Below are positions 1-12,082 of a stretch of DNA of 64,000 nt, in pieces. Below the pieces are notes generated by a model that did no database searches, was not told the origin of the DNA, and worked only from the letters and a program-made list of their open reading frames with translations. How positions within the stretch are numbered: position 1 is the stretch's first letter; each line of letters opens with the position of its first letter. A program made the translations under genes and the position numbers. The DNA is from Viola odorata (Eukaryota > Streptophyta > Magnoliopsida > Malpighiales > Violaceae): positions 17,510,443 through 17,574,442 of the forward strand of contig OY829538.1 in the NCBI GenBank assembly GCA_963691705.1, in the 5' to 3' direction.

Positions 1-879
1 AATTTGAAAAAAAATTCTCGAACCCGAATTTATTTTTTCCCTACCCGAACCTGAATTTCGAAAATTCGGGTATATCCGAATTTTCTACCGAAATTCACTC
101 TCAAATAAACAATCCCAGTAATCTAGAAACAAAAACAAGAATTGAAAGTCTCAATGGTTTCATAATCAAAAACAACGGAGAAAAGAAAAGGAAAAGGAAA
201 AGGAAAAATACAGTGTATATATATATATGATGATGTGATAAATAATCAAAAATAGAAAAAGAATTACTCTTCTTCTTGCTCTTTGGGCTTGCCGAAGTGG
301 GAGAGAAAGAGCGGGGCGTATCGTGGCGATGTAGATTGGTTGATCGGTAGCGATGGAGATGCTGAGGAGGTCGGTGGCGATGGAGATGCGGAGGAGATCG
401 GATGAGATTGGGTGGGATCGGGTGTGATGGAGGATGTGGTGATGCTGGTCGGTTGATCGGCGGCGATGGAGATCGGGTGTGATAGCGGATCGTGGCGTTG
501 TAGATCGGTTGATCGGTGGCGATGGAGATGCGGAGGAGATTGGATGAGATCAGGTGGGATCGGGTGTGATGGCAGAGGCGGATGTGGTGATGCTGGAAAA
601 AGAAAGGCTTCGCCCCAAAGAAAGAAAGGAAAGAAAGAAAAGAAAAGAGAGGTGTTGGGCTTCGGCCAACCCAAGGAAAGAAAGAAAAGAGAGAGAGAAT
701 GTTCGGAAATTCGGATACCCGAATTTCCACAAACCCATTCCGAACCCGAACCCGAAATAATTTCGGGTATTACATACCCGAACCTGAATTTTCTGATACC
801 TAAAATACCCGAACCGAAATTCGAAAAATTTGGGTCGGAAAATTCAGAATTCGGAAATTTTGAAAAATGCCCACCCCTA
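1..879. mobile_element. Partial non-autonomous hAT-like element (right end)
   Basis: The stretch is full of CCCGAA/TTCGGG motifs in both orientations. It ends at about 879 in TGCCCACCCCTA, the complement of TAGGGGTGGGCA, a terminus typical of plant hAT-type non-autonomous elements. The left end lies outside the window, so no target-site duplication can be tested. Between about 330 and 590 there are imperfect G-rich tandem repeats built on GATCGGTGGCGATGGAGATG, which create long chance reading frames on both strands. These frames are low-complexity and are not genes. The hAT assignment is inferred from the terminus only. Confidence 0.45.
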
Positions 880-1376
880 CTCTTCTCCACATTAAATAAT
901 TTTAATTGACCACTACACATCATGGTTGTAAAATCTGGACCAAATTGGCTTATCCGATCGAGAAAATCATGACCCAGTTATGGATCCGGTTCTTACAACC
1001 CCTAAAACTTTTATAACTCATTTCACGCCAAAAAATCGTAGACCAGTTCCGTCCGACCGTCAACCGTTGACCAAGCGGTTTATCCGGTTTAGCCGATTCG
1101 GGCGAGTCTTCTTCTTTTTTTATTTTTGATTCCATTATTTAACTTAAATTTCAGAATTTTTTTACTTATATTCAGTATTTCCTTTTTCTATAATGATATA
1201 GATCTACATTATTCCTTTTTTTGTTAGATACTCATTTATTTTTATATAAAGTAACATTTATATACCAACTTTTAATTCAATTTACAATGCATATTAAGGA
1301 AATAGATTTTCAAACTTTTTATGCATACATAAAACTAATCGACTTTAAAGATTTAAAATCTCAAAACTGGCAAATA
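880..1376. other. Intergenic stretch, no gene
   Basis: AT-rich sequence. The part at 940-1130 carries scattered CCGGTT/GGACC motifs that look like a worn hAT-type remnant, but no terminal repeats could be placed. Nothing else is recognised. Confidence 0.4.
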
Positions 1377-1637
1377 CTCCCTCCGGTCCGAATTATATGA
1401 CTTTCTCGCATCCCAATATTTAGTAGGGAACGCATATTAAGGTGGTCGGATGACTCACTATTTGACCCCAAAAAATTCCGTACTTTTTTTCGAACGTACG
1501 TTAATCCTTAACGTACTTCTGAGAAAAAATTTAGGGGCAAAATTGTCTCAAATAGTGACTGTTCCGGTCGCCGTGAGATACTTGCCGGAACAGTAAAAGC
1601 AAAACTCAAAACGTCATACATTTCGGACCGGAGGGAG
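1377..1637. mobile_element. Mariner/Stowaway-like MITE
   Basis: A 261-bp element with terminal inverted repeats (CTCCCTCCGGTCCGAATTA at the left, its complement at the right) flanked by TA dinucleotides at 1375-1376 and 1638-1639, as expected for Tc1/mariner insertion. The centre contains TTCGAACGTACGTTAA. It belongs to the same subfamily as the elements at 20497 and 49070 but is much more diverged between its arms. Confidence 0.85.
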
Positions 1638-2627
1638 TATATATTAATTTAATTGATTTACAATTAATATCTATTGTAGTATTTAACTTTAGGCAATTAA
1701 TAAAGTAATATTTATTTACGGATATAATCTTAATTTTCTAAACATTTAATATATTTTATCAATATAAAACTTTAATATACATTTAATTTAAAATCATGAA
1801 ATTAATTTCAAAGTATATCATAGCATTATCATTCTAGACTTCATATTTAATTTATTATTTTTTTATAATCTAAAAATTGATAAACTTAATTAAATTTAAT
1901 GAAGTTCCTTTTTCATCAATTTTTAACACATGAATACATTTATTAAAATATAAATTATTCATTACTTTATATTTTAGTTGTTTTATTAATAATATCTAAA
2001 TGTTATTTGATATATAAATTCTTTGTATGAGTATTTTGATACTTTTTAGTAGAAGTATTATCATATTTTCTATTTGCATAAATTATTTATATGCATATTA
2101 TATTGTATAAAATTAAAAACACATTATATTATAGTCCCGGTTTTTTCGGTTCATAGTTTTCCAAAATCTCAATCTGACCGTGGTCCGATTTTAATTGGAC
2201 CTCAAAACCGTAAATTTTTCGGCTCATTGGTTCTGAACCCAGTCCGGTTCTTAAACCCTTGCCACACATTGATCATTCCACATTAAAAATGTTTTATTAA
2301 AGAAGCAGCACAATTTTCAAATCACACCCATGTTTTCTTATTTTTCTTGAAGTTTGAACAAGAAATGAAGAGGAGAAACAAAAACGTGCCATAAACCAGA
2401 GGAGCTTCAAGCTTATTGAGACCTTAAAAAGTACAAGTCCTTGCATCGACATCATTTAGAGTCCTGGGCTTCCGCAAATTTGGTTAAAGCCCATAAATAG
2501 GTAATGGGTCAAATCTAAAACCCCATTGACAACAAGTTGACTGCATGAAATTTAACTTTTGAAACCCATTTTTAATTTTTAAATAATTAGGCCCACGAAG
2601 TCACTGACTAGTGACTAAGGTCCCTAA
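1638..2627. other. AT-rich intergenic stretch
   Basis: Very AT-rich, no coding potential. A short piece at 2130-2280 has CGGTTC/CCGGTT motifs resembling an old hAT terminus. The rest holds nothing recognisable. Confidence 0.4.
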
Positions 2628-3685
2628 GGGTCTGTTTGGCGTTCCGGTTCTGATCCGAAAAGTGCTGTGAGTAAAAATGCTGTGGGAAAATCACTTTTGC
2701 GCAGAGCAGTGTATTGTTTGGTAAACATTTCTTAAAAGTGCTTTGAGAAACGAGAAGTTGTTTTTGGTGTTTGGTAAAACTATAAAAGTGAAAGAGTTGG
2801 AGTATAAAACCCATTTTTATAAAATTAATAAAAATAGGAAAAGTGGATCTAGAATTACTTATTTTGAGATGGAGATTTTATTGTGATAGTTTTTAATTTA
2901 TTTTGTTCATTATATAGAGTAAAAAAATGAAATTAAAATAATTATAAAAAAAAATAGAAGAGAGAGGGCAAAAGCAGCAAGCTGCGTTGCCCACTGCTCC
3001 ATTTTCCTCCAGTGGGGAAAGCTGCCTTCCAAGGCATAAATTCAACCGAGCTTTTGAAAAGCTCGGTTGGAAAGGTGGTAACCAAACGGCTACCTTTGGC
3101 TTTTGGATTTGGGGAAGTGCTTCCTCCCACCAAACCAGAACCCCAAAGGCTATGTAAGTAGCCCTTTGGCGTTCAAGGTTGGGTACCAAACGCACTTTTC
3201 CCAACCTTGAACGGAGCAATTGGTGTTTGGTAACACCATTGCTCACTAGGCTTCTCAAGAAGCCCAATTCCAATCAAGGCAAAATGCCTGCGGCTCGGAA
3301 CGGAGCAAAATGCTCCAGTGGCAGCAGCTGCTGCTACGTTTGCCACTCTCTCCTCTCTTTTTTTATTTTTTTCATTATAATTTTATTATTTTACTTTATA
3401 TAATAGAACAAAATAAATTAAAAACTACCACAATAAAATCTTCATCTCAAGATAAGTAATTCTAGATCCACTTTTTCTATTTTTATTAATTTTTTAAAAT
3501 GGATTTTATACTCCAACTATTTCATTTTTAAAATTTTACCAAATACCAAAAACAACTTCTCGTTTCCCACAGCACTTTCAAAAAATGTTTACCAAACAGC
3601 ACACTGCTTTGCGCAAAAGTGTTTTTCCCACAGCACTTTTACCCACAACACTTTTCGGACCAGAACCGGAACGCCAAACAGACCC
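2628..3685. mobile_element. Long-TIR non-autonomous DNA transposon
   Basis: The first 80 bases or so (starting GGGTCTGTTTGGCGTTCC) return as their reverse complement at the right end (ending GGAACGCCAAACAGACCC). The inverted similarity continues well inward, through the CAAAAGTG/CACTTTTG blocks and the GAAGTTGTTTTTGG segments, so most of the 1.06 kb can fold back on itself. The flanking trinucleotides are TAA and TAG, an imperfect 3-bp duplication at best, so the superfamily is uncertain. The short reading frames inside are products of the fold-back sequence and not genes. Confidence 0.75.
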
Positions 3686-4179
3686 TAGCCACCTATTTTT
3701 ACTATGTTATGTTATCTGATGCAACAGTTGTCTTTTAATTAAATCATTGAATTATTTATTTCTCTTGAAATTTCATTAATATTTATTCTCACGCGCAATT
3801 AATAATTCGCTTCATTTTCAATTATGCCTTGCACTAGTTTTGCTAGGAGTTTTTACTTCCTTAGCAGCTCAACTTCACAACTCAAGCTGTCGTTATATAC
3901 CCATCACCGGATATTCCTTCCTCATTATTAGGCAATCACTAGCTCTCTCCGTCTCGAGGGACTAAAGGATAGTACAAGAATATTCACTTGTTGTCCATCG
4001 AATATGCATTTCGGCTTGATACCCTTCATAGATAAAGACAAATTTATAAATTCGATTCTTAATATTATAATAAAAATTAATAATATAATCAATTTAAAAA
4101 AAGGATACTAAATTTTCATACCAACTGATTATATCAAATTTTGATTAGCATGTGGAGTTTTAAAATGAATTAAAATATA

Positions 4180-4306
4180 CTCCCTTCGTTTTCGAATAAT
4201 CGTCACTTTTGTATTTTTTGTTACTGTTCACTTTATTTGACTTTTTGGTGTTTGTTGTACTTTTTGTTACTGTTTCAAAAAGTCAATTATTCAAAAACAG
4301 AGGGAG
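4180..4306. mobile_element. Short mariner-like MITE
   Basis: A 127-bp element with inverted ends (CTCCCTTCGTTTTCGAATAA and complement) and TA on both sides (4178-4179, 4307-4308). The interior has two GTACTTTTTGTTACTGTT-like blocks. Confidence 0.75.
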
Positions 4307-4551
4307 TACTATTCTTATAGGACTCGGTTAGCTATTAACCGCGATGCACATCATCAGTAAACTGAAATTACCATCAAATCAACCTGTCAACTGTCAGTAT
4401 ATGTTGCTGGTGGAATGAAACTGTCCTAGTTGAATCAATTCTCATGGTCCTACAGCTTAACTCTACAAAAATTGGCCATTTATATGTTCGGTATGTTTGG
4501 TAGGAATTTAGAAAGAGTATAAAAAAAAATGGTTTCATAAATAATTTTATA

Positions 4552-5169
4552 CTCCCTCCAGACCACAATAAATGACATTTTCCTACGACACTTTAATTAT
4601 CATTTTGTTTTTTCCAATACACATATTTTTGCAACATTACGAAAAGGACCTTGCTTCCACTCTATTTACAAACTGCTGCCCCTTACAAACTACGACTCTC
4701 TTTCCCGTATTAAACACTTCCTCACCTCTCTACTCTAATGGAAAGCGTCGATTACAAGCCAGATTTGTTTTCCATCTTCTCTCTTCATTTTCCTTCCTCA
4801 ACAAGCAGAGGCTGCAGTTATAGGGGAATCCGCACAGAGGAGTGGTTGATTGTGTGAGGAATGATTTCACCAAATTAGGGCACCGGATTTGAGAACCGGT
4901 GGGAAAATGGAAATTTTTATTTTCATTTCAAATAATGGAACTTGAAATTTGGGCGGAAATTGGGTTGGCTTGTGAAAACCCATTTGCGATTCCCGCAAGT
5001 TTTTTCACTGGAATGCACTTTCAATGATGAAGGAGAGAATGGGTTAGCTTGTGAAAACAGAAAAAAACTAAGGGTAATTTCGAAACATGAAACAATAAAA
5101 TAACAAAAAAATTGCAACCGTTCCCACTTCCACTATTCTAGGACTTCAATTATACCGGTACAGAGGGAG
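4552..5169. mobile_element. Mariner-like MITE, 618 bp
   Basis: Ends CTCCCTCCAGACCACAATAA and, in complement, CTCCCTCTGTACCGGTATAA, with TA at 4550-4551 and 5170-5171. The termini match imperfectly, so this is an older copy. The reading frames inside have no recognisable domain. Confidence 0.7.
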
Positions 5170-5848
5170 TAAAATATTACAGTAATTAATTATTATAATG
5201 CACAAATTATTACATATATATTAAAATAATAATTATCTTTTTACGACAAAATGAAAGGACAAGTTTGCAAGAGTCATTTGCATTATGGATCTCACGCTTC
5301 AATCATTCAATCGAGTGTAACATTTACTCCAACTCCAACCGAACATGGGAGTGATGATCATCACACTTCTTGGCTCAAATCTTGTAAAAGATCAGCTGGT
5401 ACTAAAAATAAATTAACAAACAGCTATTTTTTAAAACAAAACCCCTTTTAATCTCTCACTAATCATGGTTACAAGAGACTCGAACTCGAAACCAATCGCT
5501 ATACTATCCCCTAATAAGGTGCCTTAAAACAATAGTTTCTCCAATCCGTAGCAGAAAGTCATTAATGAACAAATTAGCTTATATTTGCTTGGCATCGACT
5601 AAAACTAACATATACACGGTCTATATATGATCAACGACAGCATGATTGAAGAGTTTGCATCGTTCTAAAGCACAACACTCTCAACCAGGGGTTGAGAAAA
5701 AATAAAAATAAAGGGAAAGAGGAAGCACTGCACTTGCATGCAGAACGGCAAAAATTTCTAAGGAACATTGCTCTATCTCAAATCTCTATCAATTAGTTGA
5801 AATCGATGTGTACATCATTAGATAAGTTAGCAGATAACTCATCTGAGT
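5170..5848. other. 3' flank of the sulfotransferase gene
   Basis: No gene recognised. The part nearest 5848 is expected to contain the 3' UTR and polyadenylation region of the minus-strand sulfotransferase gene. A 66-codon frame at 5251-5451 has no family resemblance. Confidence 0.4.
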
Positions 5849-8800
5849 CTAGTAGTCAGCTTGAAGGTAACTCTCGTACGATGTCCCAATTAGTGTCTTG
5901 TTGACGTCTTCCCAGTTCTTAATATGCTCCGACAATGGACCTTTGTGTATTTTCACATGACGGCTTGTTAAATCCATCACTGGGAGCCTCAGAAATTCTT
6001 GAACGTCTTTAAGTTTCTGCAAAAAGCATAATGAACAATGTAAGTATGTAAAACTAGGAATTTCTCAGAACCGTTGACAGTTACAACACAGATTAATATA
6101 AGCGCAGATATCCAACACCACAAAAGTTTCGAAAACAAGGTGCACAAAACTGTTTTTCATAAATTAGTCTTCTGGATTTTTGCTTAGCTTTAGGAAAATC
6201 GAGACAAATAGCATTCTGATTGAATATTTGGATAGGAATGGCGACTGGTAGAACGTGCTAGAAACAGTATGTATATCAACGATTGCATTATTGCTAAGCA
6301 AAACTATAAATTAAAAAACCACTGCAGAGTGTGTATGCTTTCCCGAAATGGTAATGTTCAATTTAGGACAATCCGTGACACATGAAATTATGATAACTTA
6401 CAGTGCGGTTTTTCACAAGGTCTTCATAGTACAGTACAATGTGTCTGGTGCTGTTAAAGTATTCTAAAGCCTGAGCAGCTGTGATCTCTGCTTCCTTGAG
6501 ATCAGCTACCAGCAATGTGGAATTGAGCATAGGCTTGTACTGTGAGAGTGTTTCAGCCTGCAAAAAGTTCTAGCAAGTTAAAGCAATATGATTGACATCA
6601 TTCGATGAACGAGAGTTAAAGAGAGGATGAAGTTAAGAAAGACCTCTTCTTTCGAGTGAACATGAGCCTTGTGAATTCCATTCAATAGCTTAGCATGTCG
6701 ATCATAGGAATTTGCAAGAACTGAAACCATTCGACGTAGCAGGTTTCTTCTAAATAGAAATATTGCAGAGACACCCCTGCGATTGAAGTATTCCACTATT
6801 TCTTTATGGTGCACCATTAAACCCTGTATAAGCCAATATTAGGATAAGTTAACACTCAGGCTCTTCCCCCTCTAATGGTAAGAACAAGAAGACAAGACTA
6901 CGCCTTCCTCCTCCTAGAGGCCCAATAGGTAATGAATGCAATCTCTACCCACTAAGGTGCTACCAGGATCATATAATTTCCCAACTTTTCAATTTGTTTA
7001 GGGAGCCAGAAAGTTCAGCATTTGCAAACTACAAAATTGCTCTTTTGTTTGACTAAATAGGCAAAAACTGGTCTCCCTCCACGCTAAGCGTGGATAAGTT
7101 GAGACCTGCAGCAATCAACTAAAAGTGCCCTTCGTCACCAGAATCCTAGAACTCTTATCATTCCCTAAAGCAACAGCTAAAATGCAGAAACACCAAATGC
7201 TAATTTGGAACATGAAAAGCAATAGTTTTTCAGTGTCTAAAAGATCTTATATATGTCTTCATATATGCTAGAACCATCAACTGGCCAAGGACTGGAGAAA
7301 TTGTTGGCACAAGAAAAAGTGTGCCATGCTGATTGAATTGCAAATATATATGCCTAAAACAGGGGAAATTTTGCGGCAAAAAATGCAGGCTACCTGATTT
7401 TATTTATGTTTGCATTTACATAACATAATTTACAGTCGATACCCCAACAAGAGCAAGAAACCAAGGTGCGTTAATTTCAAAGGCATCTATCCAACCAGAA
7501 AATGACCAAACCATGCTATTAATTTTTATACTTCTGTCAATGAAACATTATAGTTCAACTGCAAGAAAGAAGTTAAAGTGCATAATATTGCCCAAAAAAC
7601 ACAGGAGTTTCCACAGAATCCTACAGCCCCCAATTACCAAATGACACCAGGATTTCTACAGTTTTTTCTATGAGTAACATCATAGATCTGTATCCACACT
7701 GTATCATGGGACAAGCCAAGTAAGGGACGATCAATGAATTGCAATGCATTAAACATAACTATGATAAGACAACCAATGAAGTGTTTAGGGTAGGGCAGGG
7801 CTGGGAGTGACTCTTGTTCCTGAACTCTGCAAACTCAATGCAATGACTTTACTCACAACCAAAACTGCTATGTAAGCATCCACTTTACAAGTGAACCAGT
7901 AACCAAGAGAGAATATAGCTGTTGCAATATTTGGGCTAATAGGATACCACTTGATAACACATGCAGAAGGATAGTTGCCTATTTCCGGCTCGATCCACGT
8001 GAATAGAGTCTAATCAGATTAGTCTTTTGGCAGCCACCGAAAAGAAAAATAGTAAGGATTATTTAAACATTTCATTTACCTGATTAAGCATCCACTTGAA
8101 GCCAATTGCTGCTGAGCATTCATTCTTGGAAGCACTGGTGAGCCAGTCCAAATTGTAAACTTTATCAAGAGTGTTTATAATTGATGAAAGATTTCTCCTC
8201 CTATCGAGTACAGAAAATATCTCCCCATTTGAGCTTATGTTAACATGACTGTTTAACAATGTCTCAAACCATCCACTCCCTGATCTTTGCATCGATAATA
8301 TTGCAAAGTACTTTATGGGATTATGCTCACATTCAGCCCTGGCAATAAGCCCAAACAAGATAAATTGTAAGCAAGTTTTAGTGAAAGCCAATATACAAAG
8401 CCAAAAACCAGAACCCTCAAACTACCTGCTAAAAGTTTCAGGATTTGGGTAATGAATTATAGGCATTTGCAATATGTCCTGGTAGCTATCTGCAGCTGGC
8501 CTCCGGATGACTTGAATATCTTGAATCTTGATTTTGCTATTCGTACTTATCTGCTTTAAACAGATTGAGCAAGTATAAACACCAAATATCGTGGCAAAGA
8601 GTAAGACTATCATCCTTAACAAAATAGGAGTTCTTTTGGGAGGCTTTATGATTATGGTATTCTGCAAAAAAAGAGCAAACCATGGATTAGTTAGTAAGAA
8701 AAAAACTTATACGAACTCAAATAAGCAAAATGGAACTAACCAATCTGATCTAGCTTAGACACAGGAGGGGAAAATAGACAAGGGAAAGATGGAAAGTAGA

Positions 8801-9231
8801 ACGGGACTTTACAAGAGGGGAAAATACAAATGCTGTGTCGGTTAAAGACTAATCAGCTCAGAAACTGCAGATACAATAACTACAAAACCCAGCATAACCC
8901 AGATCGGAACATGCAGAGAGATACATGTAAAGCATTGCTCAAAAGAAGCATTTTATACACATCTTCAACACTCTTCAACACACACAAAGCAGCAATTTGA
9001 AAAAATTGACTCTCTCTTTTCAAACTTCTTCAAGAAAATCGCCAGCCCAACAAAACCCAGTTGTCAAAATCTTAAAAGCACCAAGTTTTTGAAAGAAAAC
9101 CAAGCAGCATTCGTGTAAAGACGATTACTTTAGTCACCCAAAAGATGGTGAATAAAACAGAACAGAGTAGGAAAAGGAACTAGTGTCGGTACCTTGTTCA
9201 AAACACAGATATACTCAGCCATTACTGCCAT
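5849..9231 (-). CDS. NodH-like Golgi-type sulfotransferase, 6 exons, 345 aa
   Basis: Predicted sulfotransferase of the plant NodH-like P-loop family, which transfers sulfate from PAPS; the acceptor is unknown. Exons on the minus strand: 9231-9193, 8661-8426, 8338-8080, 6823-6644, 6557-6402, 6016-5849, all with GT-AG introns and an unbroken frame of 345 codons. A hydrophobic segment at residues 26-48 after a short basic N-terminus suggests a type II membrane protein of the secretory pathway. Residues 107-123 (SMQRSGSGWFETLLNSH) form the 5'-phosphosulfate-binding loop. Residues 203-212 (RRNLLRRMVS) fit the 3'-phosphate-binding R...S motif. The length and the plant-specific segment ALEYFNSTRHIVLYYEDLVK agree with Arabidopsis homologues as I remember them. 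Two in-frame Met codons compete for the start (9231 and 9222); homologues begin like the second (MAE), giving 342 aa. Introns 1 and 3 are long (530 and 1,256 bp). No damage is seen. Confidence 0.88.
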
Positions 9232-10103
9232 GTTGAGCAGCTAAACCAAGAGATAAATATGAAACCAGCAGACCCAGAAAGAAAAAGAAGTGATAAACAG
9301 AAGCAAAGGTTTGGTTCTTTTTGGGTCTCAGGTTATAAGGTTAAGGTTAAGGTTATGGAGGAAGAAATCAAGAAACCCATCTCTAGTAAACTCAGGAATA
9401 GAAGGGAGAAGCTGCCAAAAGGGAACTTGTCTGGGTTATATAGTAGAAATAGAATAGTATTACTAGTAGATAAAGATGAAGTTGTATTCTCCGATTGAAA
9501 GACCTCGAGGAAAACAATGCTCTAGCTGAACAGTAGCCGCAGTTCATGTTCTTGTTGGTCTCTTCTTTCCTCTCCTTTCTTAGATTTCGTCAAACCGTGT
9601 TTATTACTCTACTTTGGTTTCGTTACTAATTTATTTTATTTTATTTTATTTTTTACTACATTATATTCTTGTTGCCGTTCTTCCTCGAATTTCCTAATAA
9701 TTGTCTGTAATAAAATATTTGATAATACATGAGTCAAGGGTTAGGGTTAGGGTTAGGGTTAGGGTTAGGGTTGTGTCTGTAAAATATAGTTTTCCTTTTC
9801 CATGTGATATTTTTTTCTGTGTAAATATTTTCTTTTAATTATTTTAATCTAAATGTTATTCTGAAAAAATAATTAAAAAGTTATGGACTTAGGGTTTAGA
9901 AAACAAATAAGGCAAATTCTTGCTAGATTGGAAACTACTGAAACTAAAAGAGGAAGAGACAATTATAGAATATACAATGGATTTATTCAAATGTAAAATA
10001 GGGGTTTTCTAATTTTATTTTATTTTAGGTAAGTGAATCCATATCCCGTACGATTAGCACAAAGTATTGTTCTGTGTTTCTTCAATTTCTGTAAATAAAT
10101 AAT
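9232..10103. other. 5' flank of the sulfotransferase gene
   Basis: Holds the presumed promoter and 5' UTR of the minus-strand sulfotransferase gene. A plus-strand 79-codon frame at 9259-9498 is lysine-rich, lacks a recognisable domain and lies where the promoter should be, so it is not called. A TTAGGG array is listed separately. Confidence 0.4.
9738..9772 (+). repeat. Interstitial TTAGGG hexamer array
   Basis: Five uninterrupted TTAGGG units with a leading GGG and trailing TT. The unit is the six-base form, not the seven-base TTTAGGG found at most plant telomeres. It sits in ordinary intergenic DNA about 500 bp upstream of the sulfotransferase start codon, so it is interstitial and not a chromosome end. 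Confidence 0.9.
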
Positions 10104-10668
10104 TAGTCCGTTCCTTTTTAAATGATATTTTAGCTATTTTTACACAAATGAAAATAATGATTAATGATGGCTTTTAAGCATATTTTACATAATTGTATAA
10201 TCATCTCTCATTTCACTTTACATAATTTTAATTTTTTTTTTCTAAGTTAAAGTTTCATCACAATAAAAGATAACTCTTCGCAGTAAAAAATATCAATAAA
10301 ATCAATTCAATATAAAATAATTATAAAAAAAAACGTTTTTTTACAAACCGGACATAAAGGAACATAATTAAAGATTAAACCTCATAAACAAAGGATTATA
10401 TCTCATAAAAATAATAACAAACTCTCAAACATATATAAATCGAGTCACGACACGAGAATAAAAATACCAATAATATACAGAGGAAAGGTGGTTAGGGTTT
10501 TTTTTTCTAGGGTTTTTGAGTGAAGTGTAATGTATTAGGAAATTTTATTGACTACACTGCAAATTGATCAATGCATATTAAGAATGGTTTATTAAATAAA
10601 CGACATAATTTATAAATTATCTATTGGAACAAAACTCTCAAAACGTCATTGAAAAGGAACCAAGAGAG
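10104..10668. mobile_element. Degenerate mariner-like MITE
   Basis: Left end AGTCCGTTCCTTTTTAAATG and the complement of the right end (CTCTCTTGGTTCCTTTTCAA) resemble each other and the CTCCCTCCGTTCC consensus. TA follows the right end at 10669-10670. The interior is AT-rich with no coding potential. Confidence 0.5.
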
Positions 10669-11662
10669 TATAGTTTTTAGGTCTTAACCGTTAATATAAG
10701 TATCTTAAATTCACTTGATTAGAACTAATTAGTTCGCATTGGGTTGGCCTATTAAGGGATAAAATACTACCAGCATATAATTTCTTTATATATAAAGATC
10801 GAACTTGCAACATTTTATTTAATGGATGAGAGTCTCGAAAATAAATATAATTATTATGAATATTTGGATATTCTTAATTAGTATAAAATTCTTTGAAAAA
10901 AAGGTGTGAGAAACTAATAAATACTCTATCTAGTTTAATGGTTGTTTGCTACTATTTATTAAAAAAGAATACTAGCTTAATTAAAAAATTAAAAAATTAA
11001 AAAAAGAAATAGTAAAAAAAACAAAGAGAACTGTGCATACAGCTGTTGTGGCAGAAGTCAGAGCAAGTGCGCTTCCAAGACTTTGACTTTTGCTTAGATT
11101 TTTAATGCCGATTTATACATTAATTAATTCATTCACTGTTTATTTATCGTTTATTCAAGGGAACTTTCACAAAATAATTTCATTAGAAGCTTCGGCCGAG
11201 GGGATTTTTCTCTAGCTCTCTTATGATATTATTGGTGTCCATTATTAACGCTATTTTATACTTATTAGTTTTTTTTATAAAAAAATTATAACTTCATTTA
11301 AATTCGACCATCTCAATTTTTTAAGAATTTAAGAAACAAAAATGACCTTTTATAAATATATATAAGTTTGTGTAAAAGAATTGACAACATGAATTATAAT
11401 TTTGTTTCAAATACATTATTGTTTATAGTTTCTAATGAAATCGATATATATAAATATTTTTTAAATAAAAAAATAACCTTATCAACTATTACATGTGAGG
11501 TTTTATAAAGAAATAATAAAATTTTATTATAATTTTTTTTATAAGCTATAACTTTTTATTTACTTTATAAGAAAAACTTTTATTTTTAGGTTTTTAGATA
11601 TTGTTATAATATATATACACAATGAAAAACGATTCTATAGTTAATTAGTTTGCTTCAAGGTA
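10669..11662. other. AT-rich intergenic stretch
   Basis: No gene recognised. The segment around 11040-11095 (AGCTGTTGTGGCAGAAG region) has the composition of a small MITE end, but no partner repeat was found. Confidence 0.35.
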
Positions 11663-11918
11663 CTTCCTCCATATCGTCAATAAATGACGTTTTGAAACTG
11701 AGCATATAAATTAAGACAATGATTGATTTGGTACTATTAAAAAGAATTATTATTTTTTTCTCTTATTTGCTCTTTAATTTACCATCTTGTCATATGTTTT
11801 TCTTATTGGTAAAAGTATAATGGTAAATAACTCTAAAATGTGCATAGATAAAGAAAATGTTATATATTTTGGAAAAAAATTTGACTCCAAAATATCATTT
11901 ATTTATGTCTAAAAGGAG
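11663..11918. mobile_element. Mariner-like MITE
   Basis: A 256-bp element. The left end CTTCCTCCATATCGTCAATA pairs imperfectly with the complement of the right end (CTCCTTTTAGACATAAATAA). TA is present on both sides (11661-11662, 11919-11920). Both ends carry the ATGACGTTTT/ATGATATTTT block typical of these MITEs. Confidence 0.65.
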
Positions 11919-12082
11919 TAAAATTGAAATTAATCAATAGTACTCGTCGGATGGAATGATGAGAGTTTGAATTTCTCACTCGGAGGTTACTTTTCTAAGC
12001 TAATTACTAGTGGTGAAAATTATCGTTGAATGTCTTCCAACGGTAAAAAAAACTTTTTTTTTAAGGGAAAATAATAATATGA

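Noticed and set aside
101..923. Several overlapping long reading frames on both strands
   Set aside because: They come from low-complexity CCCGAA and GATGGAGAT-type repeats of a hAT-like element. The translations are His/Pro/Ser- or Phe-rich with no domain.
9259..9498. 79-codon plus-strand frame upstream of the sulfotransferase
   Set aside because: It lies in the expected promoter region of the divergent minus-strand gene, is Lys/Arg-rich and has no homologue that I recognise.
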